A stretch of DNA of 64,000 nucleotides from Actinostola sp. cb2023 (GCA_033675265.1 JAUJYZ010001116.1:239501-303500), one strand, 5' to 3'. Shown: positions 1 through 12,140, numbered from the stretch's first letter. Notes: generated by a model not told the origin, from the sequence alone. A program made the numbers and translations.

Positions 1-89
1 TTTGTTGCGACGATCTCAAACAAACCAATCATTTGTAGCGTTAGACTGTCAAAATGTCGCCATTTTCACCCATCGTGCCCTCATGACCG

Positions 90-705
90 CATCGAGCATC
101 GAGCTCCGATGCACGAATATCGTGCCCTTCAAGATTTCCATCGAGCCTTGATGTTTTGGCACGATGAAGGCTCGATGTAGGCACGATGTAGGCACGATGT
201 AGGCTCGATGCAGGCTCGATGTAGGCTCGATGCTGGCTCGACGCAAGCACGATGAAGGCTCGATGTAGGCTCGATGTATTGGCTCGATGCGAGCACGATA
301 CGTAGGATCGATGTAGGCTCGATGCGAGCACGATACGTAGGCTCGATGTGGGCTCGATGTAGGCTCGATACGAGCACGATACGTAGGCTCGATGTGAGCT
401 CGATGTAGGCTCGATGCGAGGAGAATGCGAGCATGATACATGTCTAGCGGTTGTTGACTCGATGCGAGCACGATACATGTCTAGCGGTTGTGATGATGAT
501 GATAATCTTTATGTTAAATACGGTGTCTCTTCAAAATCCGTGCTCTTCCAGAGGCCGTATATAATAATATTAAAGTTCTAAACTCGATGCGAGCACGACA
601 CACACTGATCTAGCGATTGTAGGCTCGATGCGAGCACGATACATGTCTATAGCGATGCGGGCAGGACACATGTCTGCGGTGTGGGCTCGATAAGCACGAT
701 ACATA
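90..705. repeat. GGCTCGATG minisatellite, first block
   Basis: Degenerate short tandem repeat of roughly 11 bp (GGCTCGATGTA and GGCACGATGTA variants), dense from about 150 to 480 and scattered to about 705. The minus strand is open in several frames only because the unit lacks stops (Ser-Ser-Leu-His-Arg-Ala repeats), so no protein is called. It probably lies in a NCKAP1 intron or upstream sequence. Confidence 0.85.
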
Positions 706-1364
706 CCAGCGTGCAACCAAAAACTGCTCGATTTTAATTTCGATTGAAATATATACTGTACATTTGGAGATGAACACGAGTTATCCCTTCGAACAGGTAG
801 TTCATAATATGTTGGACTACTATACAAAATGAATACAAATTTGACATTTATTTGGTCTCATTTTTTCACATTTTACAGCTTTTCAAATACGTCCATGTCA
901 ATGGATGTGGCAATGGAAAAAAAAATTGTTTGTAATGCCATGGTGACACCAGTAGCAAACAGTCGGGCGAACGCGTCCCCCAGCTTTTAAACAACAAATA
1001 ACCCATAATAATGTACCCCAGCCTTATTCAATAAAATTTTCAACTATTATGCTAATTAGCAGTGGCCATTTATGGCTTCCTGCACGACTGTTGGGCTTCC
1101 TGTGACAAAAGTTTCAATTCCCTGGGCTTCCTGTGGTATAGTTATCAAGATGGCCACCGTGCCTGCGTACTCGACGGGAAATTGTTTTGGTCTTTGTTGT
1201 CTTTCATTTTTTTATAATCGTTCGTTCAGAAGGCAAGTTTGAATTTTGCATTGTTCTAATCTTTCCGATTCGCCGGTAAAATACCGTTCCAGATGAGGAT
1301 TCGACTGCAAAACACATTTGTTTATAAAATAAACAACAGAAAGCTTTAATTTAATGGTTATGCT
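706..1364. other. unique sequence, no gene recognised
   Basis: I see no exon with a convincing splice frame here. The stretch contains three copies of a GGGCTTCCTGTG-like motif (about 1072-1137), which resembles the TTGGGCTCCCTGTG ends of foldback elements elsewhere in the window (53201-53393, 63089-63126). Confidence 0.4.
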
Positions 1365-1800
1365 CGATATGAAGGCCCGATGCTCGGTCTGGCAGGCTCG
1401 ATGCTCGGCACGGTTGGCTGGAATTAAAAAATGTCATGAACGAGGCACGATCAAGGCTCAATGAATGCTCAATCTGAAGGCTCGATGCAATGCTCGATGT
1501 AGGCGAAAAGTAGGCTCGATGTGAGCACGATCAAGGCTCGATGGAGGCTCGATGTAGGCTCGATCTGAAGGCTCGATGTAGGCTCGATCTGAAGGCTCGA
1601 TGTAGGCTCGATGTAAGCACGATCAAGGCTCGATGAAGGCTCGATGTAAGCACGATCAAGGCTCGATGTAGGCTCGATGTAGGCACGATCAAGGCTCGAT
1701 CTAATTTGAAACATGCACGGTCTGTGCACGATGATCGGAGCGTGCCTCGATGCTCGATAATGGTGCACGTTTGATGCACGGTCTCGATGCTCGATGTAGT
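1365..1800. repeat. GGCTCGATG minisatellite, second block
   Basis: Same repeat family as 90-705: alternating GGCTCGATGTA, GGCTCGATCTGAA and AAGCACGATCA units. The two blocks flank about 660 bp of unique sequence, so they are either one array split by unique DNA or two independent expansions. Confidence 0.85.
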
Positions 1801-1845
1801 TGCAAATTTAATGCAAAGCTGGTGGTCACCAACACCGTGCGCGTA

Positions 1846-4030
1846 GCCATGAATATATGAATGGTAGGGATGGTTGAATGAATGAATGGTAGGGATGGGT
1901 GAATAAATGAATGGTAGGGATGGGTGAATGAATGAATGAATGGTAGGGATGGTTGAATGAATGAATGGCAAGGATGGTTGAATGAATGAGGGATATATGA
2001 ATGGTAGGGATGGTTGAATGAATGAATGAATGGTAGGGATGGTTGAATGAATGAATGGTAGGGATGGGTGAATGAATGAATGGTAGGGATGGTTGAATAT
2101 ATGAATGGTAGGGATGGGTGAATAAATGAATGGTAGGGATGGGTGAATGAATGAATGGTAGGGATGGGTGAATGAATGAATGGTAGGGATGGGTGAATGA
2201 ATGAATGAATATATGAATGGTAGGGATGGTTGAATGAATGAATGGTAGGGATGGGTGAATGAATGAATGGTAGGGATGGGTGAATGAATGAATGAATGGT
2301 AGGGATGGGTGAATGAATGAATGGTAGGGATGGTTGAATGAATGAATATATGAATGGTAGGGATGGTTGAATGAATGAATGGTAGGGATGGTTGAATGAA
2401 TGAATGGTAGGGATGGGTGAATGAATGAATATATGAATGGTAGGGATGGTTGAATGAATGAATGGTAGGGATGGGTGAATGAATGAATATATGAATGGTA
2501 GGGTTGGTTGAATGAATGAATGGTAGGGATGGGTGAATGAATGAATATATGAATGGTAGGGATGGTTGAATGAATGAATGGTAGGGATGGGTGAATGAAT
2601 GAATGGTAGGGATGGTTGAATGAATGAATGGTAGGGATGGTTGAATGAATGAATGGTAGGGATGGTTGAATGAATGAATGGTAGGGATGGGTGAATGAAT
2701 GAATATATGAATGGTAGGGATGGGTGAATAAATGAATGGTAGGGATGGTTGAATGAATGAATGGTAGGGATGGTTGAATGAGTGAATGGTAGGGATGGTT
2801 GAATGAATGAATGGTAGGGATGGATGAATGAATGAATATATGAATGGTAGGGATGGTTGAATGAATGAATGAATGGTAGGGGATGAAGAATGAATGAATG
2901 GTAGGGAGGGATGAATGAATGAATGAATATATGAATGGTAGGGATGGTTGAATGAATGAATGGTAGGGATGGGTGAATGAATGAATGGTAGGGATGGTTG
3001 AATGAATGAATGGTAGGGATGGTTGAATGAATAATGGTAGGGATGGGTGAATGAATGAATGGAGGGATGGTTGAATGAATGAATGGTAGGGATGGGTGAA
3101 TGAATGAATGAATATATGAATGGTAGGGATGGGTGAATGAATGAATGGTAGGGATGGTTGAATGAATAAATGGTAGGGATGGTTGAATGAATGAATGGTA
3201 GGGATGGGTGAATGAATGAATATATGAATGGTAGGGATGGTTGAATGAATAAATGGTAGGGATGGTTGAATGAATGAATGGTAGGGATGGGTGAATGAAT
3301 GAATATATGAATGGTAGGGATGGGTGAATGAATGAATGGTAGGGATGGTTGAATGAATAAATGGTAGGGATGGTTGAATGAATGAATGGTAGGGATGGGG
3401 GTGAATGAATGAATATATGAATGGTAGGGATGGTTGAATGAATAAATGGTAGGGATGGTTGAATGAATGAATGGTAGGGATGGGTGAATGAATGAATGGT
3501 AGGGATGGTTGAATGAATGAATGGTAGGGATGGTTGAATGAATAAATGGTATGGGGATGGTTGAATGAATAAATGGTAGGGATGGTTGAATGAATGAATG
3601 GTAGGGATGGGTGAATGAATGAATATATGAATGGTAGGGATGGTTGAATGAATAAATGGTAGGGATGGTTGAATGAATGAATGGTAGGGATGGGTGAATG
3701 AATGAATGGTAGGGATGGTTGAATGAATGAATGGTAGGGATGGTTGAATGAATGAATGGTAGGGATGGGTGAATGAATGAATATATGAATGGTAGGGATG
3801 GGTGAATATATGAATGGTAGGGATGGTTGAATGAATAAATGGTAGGGATGGGTGAATGAATGAATGGTAGGGATGGTTGAATGAATGAATGGTAGGGATG
3901 GTTGAATGAATGAATGGTAGGGATGGGTGAATGAATGAATATATGAATGGTAGGGATGGTTGAATGAATGAATGGTAGGGATGGGTGAATGAATGAATAT
4001 ATGAATGGTAGGGATGGGTGAGAAAATCAG
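1846..4030. repeat. 2.2-kb minisatellite, 25-bp unit
   Basis: Units of GGTAGGGATGGTTGAATGAA plus TGAAT, about 25 bp, with GGTTG/GGGTG and ATATATGAAT variants, repeated close to 80 times. Because 25 is not a multiple of three and the unit has no stop on the minus strand, two minus-strand frames stay open for more than 750 codons of His-Ser-Phe-Ile-Pro repeats. These are repeat artefacts. The array ends 95 bp before a NCKAP1 exon. Confidence 0.95.
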
Positions 4031-4110
4031 AAAGTGAAGCAAATGAAGACGATTTTGTATCCAAAATACAAGCTCTGCCACGCTTATGTTAAGTATATTT
4101 GTATTTCAAT
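4031..4110. repeat. dispersed repeat fragment, copy 1
   Basis: This segment (GCAAATGAAGACGATTTTGT ... CACGCTTATG) is closely matched at about 29675-29765 (GCAAATGAGGACGATTCTGT ... TACGCTTATG) in a NUP35 intron. Two copies in different introns indicate an interspersed repeat of unknown class. Confidence 0.6.
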
Positions 4111-4124
4111 TATTTTCTTGTTAG

Positions 4125-5602
4125 AAACTTGTTATCAGCAACAAAGATGTCTTACTTGGTTTGAGGTCCAGTTTTGATAAACGAGATGAATGTATCGAGT
4201 TGATAAGACGATTAAGAAGTAAGTATTATAAATAGCACCATGAATGGTGAAAGGGGAGGAGAGGGAGGGGGTGTGCTATCTATGTAGGCAGATGGTGGAT
4301 ACCTTGTAATAGTGGGTTATTTTCTGTTTGTACAGATATGGAAGACGTGACGTTACGAGTAATAATCATTGGTGTCATACTTAGCTTTAGACATCTAACA
4401 CAGCAGGCTCTACAGACAGTAAGTCATTACAATCATCATCATCATATGATACCATCATCATTACTTATAAGAACACCTTGCATTATACTTTTTACAAGAA
4501 ATGTCTTGCGCTCTGATTGGTTAATTTCTATGCAAACTGGAGCACAATTTCTATGTCGTATTTTCTCTTAGAACAAGACGCTCAATGAGCGTACACTCGG
4601 GCTTATGACAAGGACAATGTCAGTTGCGTGAGGAGAGACCTGACAATGACTGACAGTTGCGTGACGAGGGAGACTATGTATAGCTGAGCGAACAATAACT
4701 ATTTGACACGTTTGTGGCGATATCAATATGCAACCTCAAGTGACCTCAAGTACGTTTAAATATGTAATACAGACGTACCTACACGAATCTTTATGAGTCA
4801 TCGACATAAATTGTTTCTCGTCACGCAACTCTCATTGTCATATTAAATACCCGACTATACGCTCATTGAGCGTCTTCTTCTTCAACAGATCCCTAATCTC
4901 TAATGACGTTTTGATTTTGATTGTATTTTTGCCGTTCACTGACTTGTTTTCAGCGTGGAAATTCTGCTTTAAATAGCGCTGTGCCGCGGTTCTAAAATTA
5001 ATGCGCTTTTGTATTGTGCAAGTATATAAATAGGCTATTAAAACAACTTTGGCATGACCCCAAATTTCGGACATTGAGCTTGTTTAGCTTTGCTTTAATT
5101 GATGAAGTTTTGAAGTATGATTTCTACGATTTCTTTTCCTTCTGAATTTTTCAAACGTCGAATCGAATAAACATCCATCATTATATATCTGAGAAATGTG
5201 TTTCGTTTTATTGCCGGATACTTTTTAAACGGTTTTTCACGGCGCGTGACGACAGTCAGGCAGCAAGCAAAGCGATATTAACTATCTAAACAAAATCTAC
5301 TGAAAAATCAAACCCTTGCTCTCTAGCTTCAGAGACATAATACGAAGCTGCTCAGTAACGGGTTATTAACGACATGTTGCTTTCAAAACTAAGATTCATA
5401 ATCTACTTGAGTCCTGTGTGTCGTTTGTCTTTTCTTATCTGCTGAGTAATCTTGAAACTCGATACGATTAAATACGTCGCATACTTTCGTCATTCTTGAG
5501 CCGAACAAAACTACTACTACTACTACCGAAAAACGCATTTTATAACTCGGGCTTCCTTCGGAAGAGCCCGAGTAAAAAGTTGAAAAGTCAGCATTTTCTC
5601 CG

Positions 5603-5664
<62 letters not shown>

Positions 5665-8600
5665 GGTTTGCATGTAACGTCACGGCAGTCATTAGATTAT
5701 CTTGTTTGTACCACCAACATGGCCGCTGCTGAACATCATTATGTAGGTATGAGTCTACGCCATCATCGTCCATGAAATAAATAACTGTCACGTGACTGAA
5801 ATCGCTTGGCAATTCTTTGAACTGATTACCGTAATTTTTGTTTATTTGTTGTTTCCATAGCGACTCGAAATTCGTGTTCCATACTTAATGAGTTGCATCA
5901 CCGACTTGAAAGAAATATTTACACATAGTTCCAACGATCGTCAGGTTTGTTGGTTGTCATGGTAATCAGTTTCCATGGTTACTATAGTATTGACTGAAAT
6001 AATCATTTTCATCAGGTTATTGATGACATGGCCACAGCTGCTGGTCAAGAATGTCCTGTTGAACCTTTATTGTGCGCAGCATTGAGGCCGTTAAAAGGTT
6101 TGGGATTCCTGTGGTGTGGACGCCATTTAATGTCATTAATATTCATTAGTTTTATGTTTAACAGAAAGAAAATCGGACGATGATATTCTTATATGGTCTC
6201 TACTTCAGGTAACAATGCCAGTAGCAATTCCTTGTGAAATAAGACAATATAATCAGCAGCCTCACACTTACCAAATATGGAATATGATTGCCAAATATGG
6301 AATATGATTACCAAATATGGAATATGATTACCAAATGTGGAATATGACCAAATATGGAATTTGATTGCCAAATATGGAATATGATGACCAAATATGGAAT
6401 ATGATGACCAAATATGGAATATGACCAAATATGGAATATGACCAAATATGGAATTTGCCAAATATGGAATATGATTACCAAATATGGAATATAATGACCA
6501 AATATAGAATTTGATTGCCAAATATGGAATATGATTACCAAATATGGAATATGATGACCAAATATGGTATATGACCAAATATGGAATTTGATTGCCAAAT
6601 ATGGAATATGATGACCAAATATGGAATATGACCAAATATGGAATCTGATTGCCAAATATGGAATATGATGACCAAATATGCAATATGATGACCAAATATG
6701 GAATTTGATTGCCAAATATGGAATATGATTACCAAATATGGAATATGATTGCCAAATATGGACTTTGATTACCAAATATGGAATATGATTACCAAATATG
6801 GAATTTCATTACCAAATATAGAAATTGATTACCAAATATGGAATTTGATTGCCAAATATGGAATATGATTACCAAATATGGAATATGATTGTCAAATATG
6901 GACTTTGATTACCAAATATGGAATATGATTACCAAATATGGAATTTCATTACCAAATATAGAAATTGATTACCAAATATGGAATATGATTACCAAATATG
7001 GAATTTCATTACCAAATATAGAAATTGATTACCAATTATGGAGTTTGATTGCCAAATATGGATATTTGTTATGAGGTATTGGGATGGTGTAAATTCATTG
7101 AATAGTTTCACATGATTGTTTATTAATTGCCGTTTCTTTTGTCGTTAGGTGTTCATTGCTGTAGCCCTTCCTTCTCTCGCTTACAAAGAACCCACAGCGT
7201 ATTTGTGTGAAGTCGAAGGTATGTCTGTCAACCAATCAGATTAGAGAAACGTTTATCTGGTCCAATCAGATATAACACTTGTCAACCAATCAGATTAGAG
7301 AAACGTTTATCTGGTCCAATCAGATATAACACTTGTCAACCAATCAGATTAGAGAAACGTTTATCTGGTCCAATCAGATATAACACTTGTCAACCAATCA
7401 GATTAGAGAAACGTTTATCTGGTCCAATCAGATATAACACTTGTCAACCAATCAGATTAGAGAAACGTTTATCTGGTCCCAATCACTTGATTAGAGAAAC
7501 GTTTATCTGGTCCAATCAGATATAACACTTGTCAACCAATCAGATTAGAGAAACGTTTATCTGGTCCAATCAGATATGACACTTGTCAACCAATCAGATT
7601 AGAGAAACGTTTATCTGGTCCAATCAGATATAACACTTGTCAACCAATCAGATTAGAGAAACGTTTATTTGGTCCAATCAGATATCACCCTTGTCAACCA
7701 ATCAGATTAGAGAGAACACCCGTTTATCTGGTCCAATCAGATATAACACTTGTCAACCAATCAGATTAGAGAAACGTTTATTTGGTCCAATCAGATATAA
7801 CACTTGTCAACCAATCAGATTAGAGAAACGTTTATCTGGTCCAATCAGATATAACACTTGTCAACCAATCAGATTAGAGAAACGTTTATTTGGTCCAATC
7901 AGATATCACCCTTGTCAACCAATCAGATTAGAGGAACGTTTATTGGTCCAATCAGATATAACACTTGTCAACCAATCAGATTAGAGAAACGTTTATCTGG
8001 TCCAATCAGATATAACACTTGTCAACCAATCAGATTAGAGAAACGTTTATTTGGTCCAATCAGATATCACCCTTGTCAACCAATCAGATTAGAGAAACGT
8101 TTATCTGGTCCAATCAGATATAACACTTGTCAACCAATCAGATTAGAGAAACGTTTATCTGGTCCAATCAGATATAACACTTGTCAACCAATCAGATTAG
8201 AGAAACGTTTATCTGGTCCAATCAGATATAACACTTGTCAACCAATCAGATTAGAGGAACGTTTATCTGGTCCAATCAGATATAACACTTGTCAACCAAT
8301 CAGATTAGAGAAAAACGTTTATCTGGTCCAATCAGATATACCACTTGTCAACCAATCAGATTAGAGAAACGTTTATCTGGTCCAATCAGATATAACACTT
8401 GTCAACCAATCAGATTAGAGGAACGTTTATTTGGTCCAATCAGATATAACACTTGTCAACCAATCAGATTAGAGGAACGTTTATCTGGTCCAATCAGATA
8501 TAACACTTGTCAACCAATCAGATTAGAGAAACGTTTATCTGGTCCAATCAGTTAACCAGGTATTGTATTGTTTTATCACAGCAATGGAGAATAATGCACA

Positions 8601-10509
8601 CTGCATTGGTATTGCCATCAATCATCTTGCGGGATCCCTGTGTCATAACAATGGTGATAACCCAGAAGACAGACTACGTGAATTCCTTGCTGTAAGTATT
8701 CATACCACAGGGTGACCATAAGGTTATGTGGACACCACAGGGTGACCATAAGGTTATGTGGACACCACAGGGTGACCATAAGGTTATGTGGACACCACAG
8801 GGTGACCATAAGATTATAAATGTCAGCACAGGGTGACCATTAGGTTATGTGTACACCACAGGGTGACCATAAGGTTATGTCTAAAGTACGCACATTTCTT
8901 CCTGTATAAAATGACGTTTTCATCAAATGATTTCAAGATTCAGCGCATGCTCGATAGAAGTGTTTTCAGCCCGTTTATTTCTGAACAAACCGTGATATTT
9001 TATTAATGATATTTAGATCGCATCGTCGAGTCTGCTAAAGCTTGGCATGGAAACCGAAAAAGATCTTAAATCCAGAGAATCTACGTATCTACTGTTGGAC
9101 CTGGTAAGATATTGTGTATAGCGTATTACCAAGAGAAAATGAGGTAAGAGAAGGAATCCTTGGTATTGGGCTCTTGACCCATCATGTGCCCCGTTAATTC
9201 TATTTTTAGAATCAATCTATCTTTAGAACGGAACGTGATTGGTCAGATCATATAAGGCGAGGTCGCGCAGGCCGTTACGCACGGCTTTGATATGAAAAGT
9301 CAAAATTGAGCGAAGTGAGCGAAGAAAATCTTCTCAAATTTCTCCGGAACATTTTAAAAATTTTTACTTCGAAAACTCAATAAAGGATTTTACCAAATCA
9401 TCCTTTTGGGATTTGACTGAAATTATTGTGAATTTGGGACACTTGAGACGATTCTAAATAGAGGAAAATAACTTCAGTTTGCCATGTCCTTCGACAGAGA
9501 AAACCGATATTAAAAAGTGCAAGGAGTCGTTTTGTTGTAGCCGGCGTCTTGTAGGACTGCAGATGGTTGAATTAAATTTTCATGTCCACAATATGGCTGG
9601 TGCTTCAAGGTTTTGGTGATGTTGGCTCTTGTAAAGTTTCCTTCGTGTTTTCCAACCTGAGAATAACGCTTGGACTTCGTAATTGTTGAATACAAGTGCC
9701 GGTAAGACCACTTTAACTTTAGAGTTTGTTTTCGTGATTGCTTTGACTTTGATCGTATAAATTGTGTAGTTTATATTTGTAGCACCTTAATTTTGCTCAA
9801 TTCGCCTGAGTATTCGTAAAATCCTTCAATGAGTCTTAGAGTTGACGATATTGTTTCGCTCAGTTTTGTATTTTTATTCAGTGCAGACTTTGCATGTAAA
9901 CATCATAGAAATCGTGCGACCACTGCTTTGTTATCTTGGAGCAGAAGCTGTGTAGTCTTTTGCTTTTCTTTTTAAAATAAAAAGTTTTGAAAGGAAAAAC
10001 CAAGGTAAGGTTGAGTATTTTAAAATTCTACAAGTCAAGAGTGGTTGCGCGTACATGGTAACTAAAGCTAAAATTAGCTTCGATCTAAAAATAGAATTAA
10101 CGGGGCACATGATGGGGTACCAGGGATTCCTTCTCTTACCTCATTTTCTCTTGGTATTACTTGATAGTCGTTCTAATTAGGGAGTTCTATGTTATTGACA
10201 GATCGTACAACAGTCACCTTATCTTACCATGGACGTTCTTGAATCTTGTGTATAACGTATTACTTGATAGTCGTTCTAATTAGGGAGTTCTATCGTATTG
10301 ACAGATCGTACAACAGTCACCTTATCTTACCATGGACGTTCTTGAATCTTGTGTATAACGTATTACTTGATAGTCGTTCTAATTAGGGAGTTCTATGTTA
10401 TTGACAGATCGTACAACAGTCACCTTATCTTACCATGGACGTTCTTGAATCTTGTTTTCCTTACGCACTGCTGAGAAATGCCTACCACGAGGTTTACAAG
10501 GTAGGATGA
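4125..10509 (+). CDS. NCKAP1: NCK-associated protein 1 (HEM/NAP1 family), 3' part of gene
   Basis: Exons 4125-4218, 4336-4418, 5861-5944, 6016-6097, 6165-6208, 7149-7218, 8582-8691, 9017-9103 and 10408-10509 join in phase and encode the last 251 residues; the 5' part lies outside the window. The translation carries conserved HEM-family blocks: [63 protein letters not shown] and [19 protein letters not shown]. The family is a subunit of the WAVE regulatory complex, which controls Arp2/3-driven actin assembly at the membrane. I read through AAG-GTA-GGA-TGA as the C-terminus (VYKVG); a further tiny exon after 10500 is possible because GTAGG there could be a donor. Four of the introns hold tandem arrays or transposons. 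Confidence 0.93.
4575..4876. mobile_element. MITE-like element with AAGACGCTCAATGAGCGTA ends
   Basis: About 300 bp bounded by 19-bp inverted repeats (AAGACGCTCAATGAGCGTA and its complement), inside a NCKAP1 intron. Internal sequence (GCAACCTCAAG, CACGCAACT, CATTGTCAT) recurs near 59540-59740 and 60240-60711, so this is a family. No transposase is seen and no clear target duplication was found. Confidence 0.75.
5546..5572. repeat. perfect hairpin CTCGGGCTTCC / AAGAGCCCGAG
   Basis: A short stem with a TTCGG-type loop region in a NCKAP1 intron. It could be the remnant of a foldback element; no function is inferred. Confidence 0.5.
5603..5664 (+). repeat. (GTT)n microsatellite
   Basis: About 21 uninterrupted GTT triplets, intronic in NCKAP1. 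Poly-Cys, poly-Gln and poly-Asn reading frames across it are artefacts. Confidence 0.97.
6270..7065. repeat. 20-bp array of CArG-box units in NCKAP1 intron
   Basis: About 40 copies of a 20-bp unit (CCAAATATGGAATATGATTA). Most copies contain CCAAATATGG, a perfect match to the CArG consensus CC(A/T)6GG bound by SRF/MADS factors. Variants include CCAATTATGG (still a match) and CCAAATATAG (broken). The array fills the intron between the exons ending at 6208 and starting at 7149. Minus-strand ORFs ([10 protein letters not shown] repeats) are artefacts. Confidence 0.95.
7226..8550. repeat. 54-bp array rich in CCAATCAG boxes, NCKAP1 intron
   Basis: About 24 copies of a 54-bp unit (TGTCAACCAATCAGATTAGA, then GAAACGTTTATCTGGTCCAA, then TCAGATATAACACT). 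Each unit has two CCAATCAG motifs, the core of the NF-Y CCAAT box. The array starts 7 bases after the donor of the exon ending at 7218 and stops about 30 bp before the acceptor of the exon at 8582, so it is essentially the whole intron. ORFs across it are artefacts. Confidence 0.95.
8704..8880. repeat. 30-bp minisatellite, NCKAP1 intron
   Basis: Six copies of CACAGGGTGACCATAAGGTT plus ATGTGGACAC, beginning about 12 bp after the donor of the exon ending at 8691. The last copies carry point changes. Confidence 0.9.
9130..10153. mobile_element. DNA transposon (non-autonomous) in NCKAP1 intron
   Basis: A 1.02-kb insertion with long terminal inverted repeats of about 75-80 bp: CAAGAGAAAATGAGGTAAGA at the left, its complement at the right, and CATGTGCCCCGTTAATTCTA further in. 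It is flanked by GTATTAC on both sides (9123-9129 and 10154-10160); depending on whether one extra C/G pair belongs to the element the duplication is 5 or 7 bp. The tandem copies at 10204-10408 preserve the uninterrupted site. No transposase ORF is seen. Confidence 0.88.
10154..10460 (+). repeat. 103-bp tandem triplication of intron end plus NCKAP1 last-exon start
   Basis: The sequence TTGACAG|ATCGTACAACAGTC and the next ~40 exon bases occur at 10202, 10305 and 10408, exactly 103 bp apart. Each copy has the acceptor and the first 16 codons ([16 protein letters not shown]). The first two then revert to intron sequence with an in-frame stop, and only the third continues as the functional last exon. 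Confidence 0.93.
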
Positions 10510-10529
10510 TTTCTACTTTTCTTTTGCTC

Positions 10530-10830
10530 TTTCCTCTGTTCCTTTTCTTTCCCTCCCTCTTCTTTTCATCCTTCCTTCCATCCTTTCACCCATCCTCCCT
10601 TCCATCCTCCCATCCATCCATTCTCCCTTCCATCCATCCTCCCTTCCATACTTTCCAGTATTTTACTTTTTGTCTAAATTTCACAGAGACGACGAGAAGC
10701 AACCGTTTAATGTATGACGACCAGCTATTCTGAGACCATGGTGGTCTAATGTATGACAACGACCTGCTATTCTGAGACCATGGTGGTCTAATGTATGACA
10801 ACGACCTGCTATTCTGAGACCATGGTGGTC
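10530..10830. repeat. CT-rich (TCCATCC)n tract and 40-bp direct repeats
   Basis: 10530-10660 is pyrimidine-rich with TCCATCC and TCCCTTCCATCC units. 10705-10830 holds three direct copies of about 40 bp containing the near-palindrome GAGACCATGGTGGTC. Both lie just 3' of the NCKAP1 stop and could be transcribed 3' UTR. Confidence 0.7.
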
Positions 10831-12064
10831 CAATGTATCTACGTTACGTACGATATGTAGACGATTTTGTACAACAACTTACGACGTGTTGCATTGTTGT
10901 GTCTTAGGCGTTGTTGGTTCAAAATCGTTTTGTTGCTCGCTTCGACACACAAATTGAACGATGCAGGAGTCCCGTAGTGGACGTTGCCTTGTCGTGTCTT
11001 TGAATGGTAGTTATTTGTGTACAATCTTTAGCTTCGTCACTGCGTTTCGTACCATGGACATCCAATAGGTTTTTCGTACAATTATAATTCGGTCTCCCTG
11101 TGTTGAGAGAGAAGAGGAGAACTGTGTTTTATAGTCACCAGTCCTCCTCGTTCTCCTACCACAGGGGTACCACTACGTTGCTTCGGGAAAACGGTGGTTT
11201 CCCATTTGCACTTGTATGTATGCTTGGACATCTAAGCGAAATATGTAATTAACGGGGAGAAAGGAAATTTTTATACAGTATATAGGGATAAGAAATATTT
11301 ACACTAGACACACAAGCATAACACTGTGTACTGTGAAAACGACGCAAGTATAGGTGCAAGAAATCCTTATGCTTTCAGTCGGGCGTCCGTCGGGCGTCCG
11401 TCGGGCCAGTGACATAAAGCATCTTGTGATTGGTCTAGAGCATAGGATCTTATTACGTAAATGTATGTTGTTGTGCAAGTTGCTTATCCATGCGTCGCTA
11501 GACACCAGGCCCAACTCTACACGTGCCCAACTAATTAGAGCTGAGACCGCTACAAAAAACAATGACTTAATCCGGCCTAAGCTGCTTACTCCTCCCTCTT
11601 GTGTGGTCTATAAAAAGTTGACCGTGGGGGGAGGAGTGGGTAGTGTTGACATACTGCTGGTTTATAACTACTTTTTTATATATCTATCAATTAAATCAGA
11701 ATATTTTATAAATATGGCATTGTGTTATTCGCTGCTTTTAACAACGTATTATTACGAATTATTGCCGTAATGTTTTTGCTCTCGCCCCAACTTTCGCGCG
11801 GCCAAAAAACGAAAAAAACTTCCGCGCGAGTAAACGCTTGCTATGCAGGCTAGGTTGTGCATGATAAATTAGTAAAAGTTGAACATTTCAAAGGAATCAA
11901 GCAAATAAGACAAAAGATAAAGACTTTCAAAGTTTCCCGCTTTGACAATAATTTGTATGGGTTTTTCGTTTAGAGGGCAAGCTGTTGCCCTCCAACATAA
12001 TTTAATTACTTTCATTCAAACTTTCCACTTTTACTAACTTTAATATTGCAAGAATTGCAAGTGA
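10831..12064. other. intergenic sequence, no gene recognised
   Basis: No exon set in frame was found on either strand. There is a short direct repeat of GGGCGTCCGTC at about 11384-11406. The longest ORF (138 codons on the plus strand from 11354) shows no recognisable domain and has poor coding character. Confidence 0.4.
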
Positions 12065-12074
12065 AGCATCCTGT

Positions 12075-12140
12075 CATTCTCGTACCCAGTGCCCACTCGT
12101 CATTTGGTTGGTCAAGGAGAGGGCTCTGGGTACGAGAATG
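12075..12140. mobile_element. 66-bp foldback element with 10-bp target duplication
   Basis: Ends CATTCTCGTACCCAG and CTGGGTACGAGAATG are inverted repeats. Flanks AGCATCCTGT (12065-12074) and AGCATCCCGT (12141-12150) form a 9-10 bp near-perfect duplication, as expected for Mutator-like insertion. Confidence 0.75.

Noticed and set aside
1701..4081. Minus-strand ORFs of 751 and 787 codons (His-Ser-Phe-Ile-Pro repeats)
   Set aside because: They translate a 25-bp minisatellite that lacks stops; two frames are open over the same DNA and the content is purely repetitive.
7226..8550. Possible CRISPR array (regular 54-bp period)
   Set aside because: No distinct repeat-spacer alternation; whole units are repeated and the array lies in a spliced intron.
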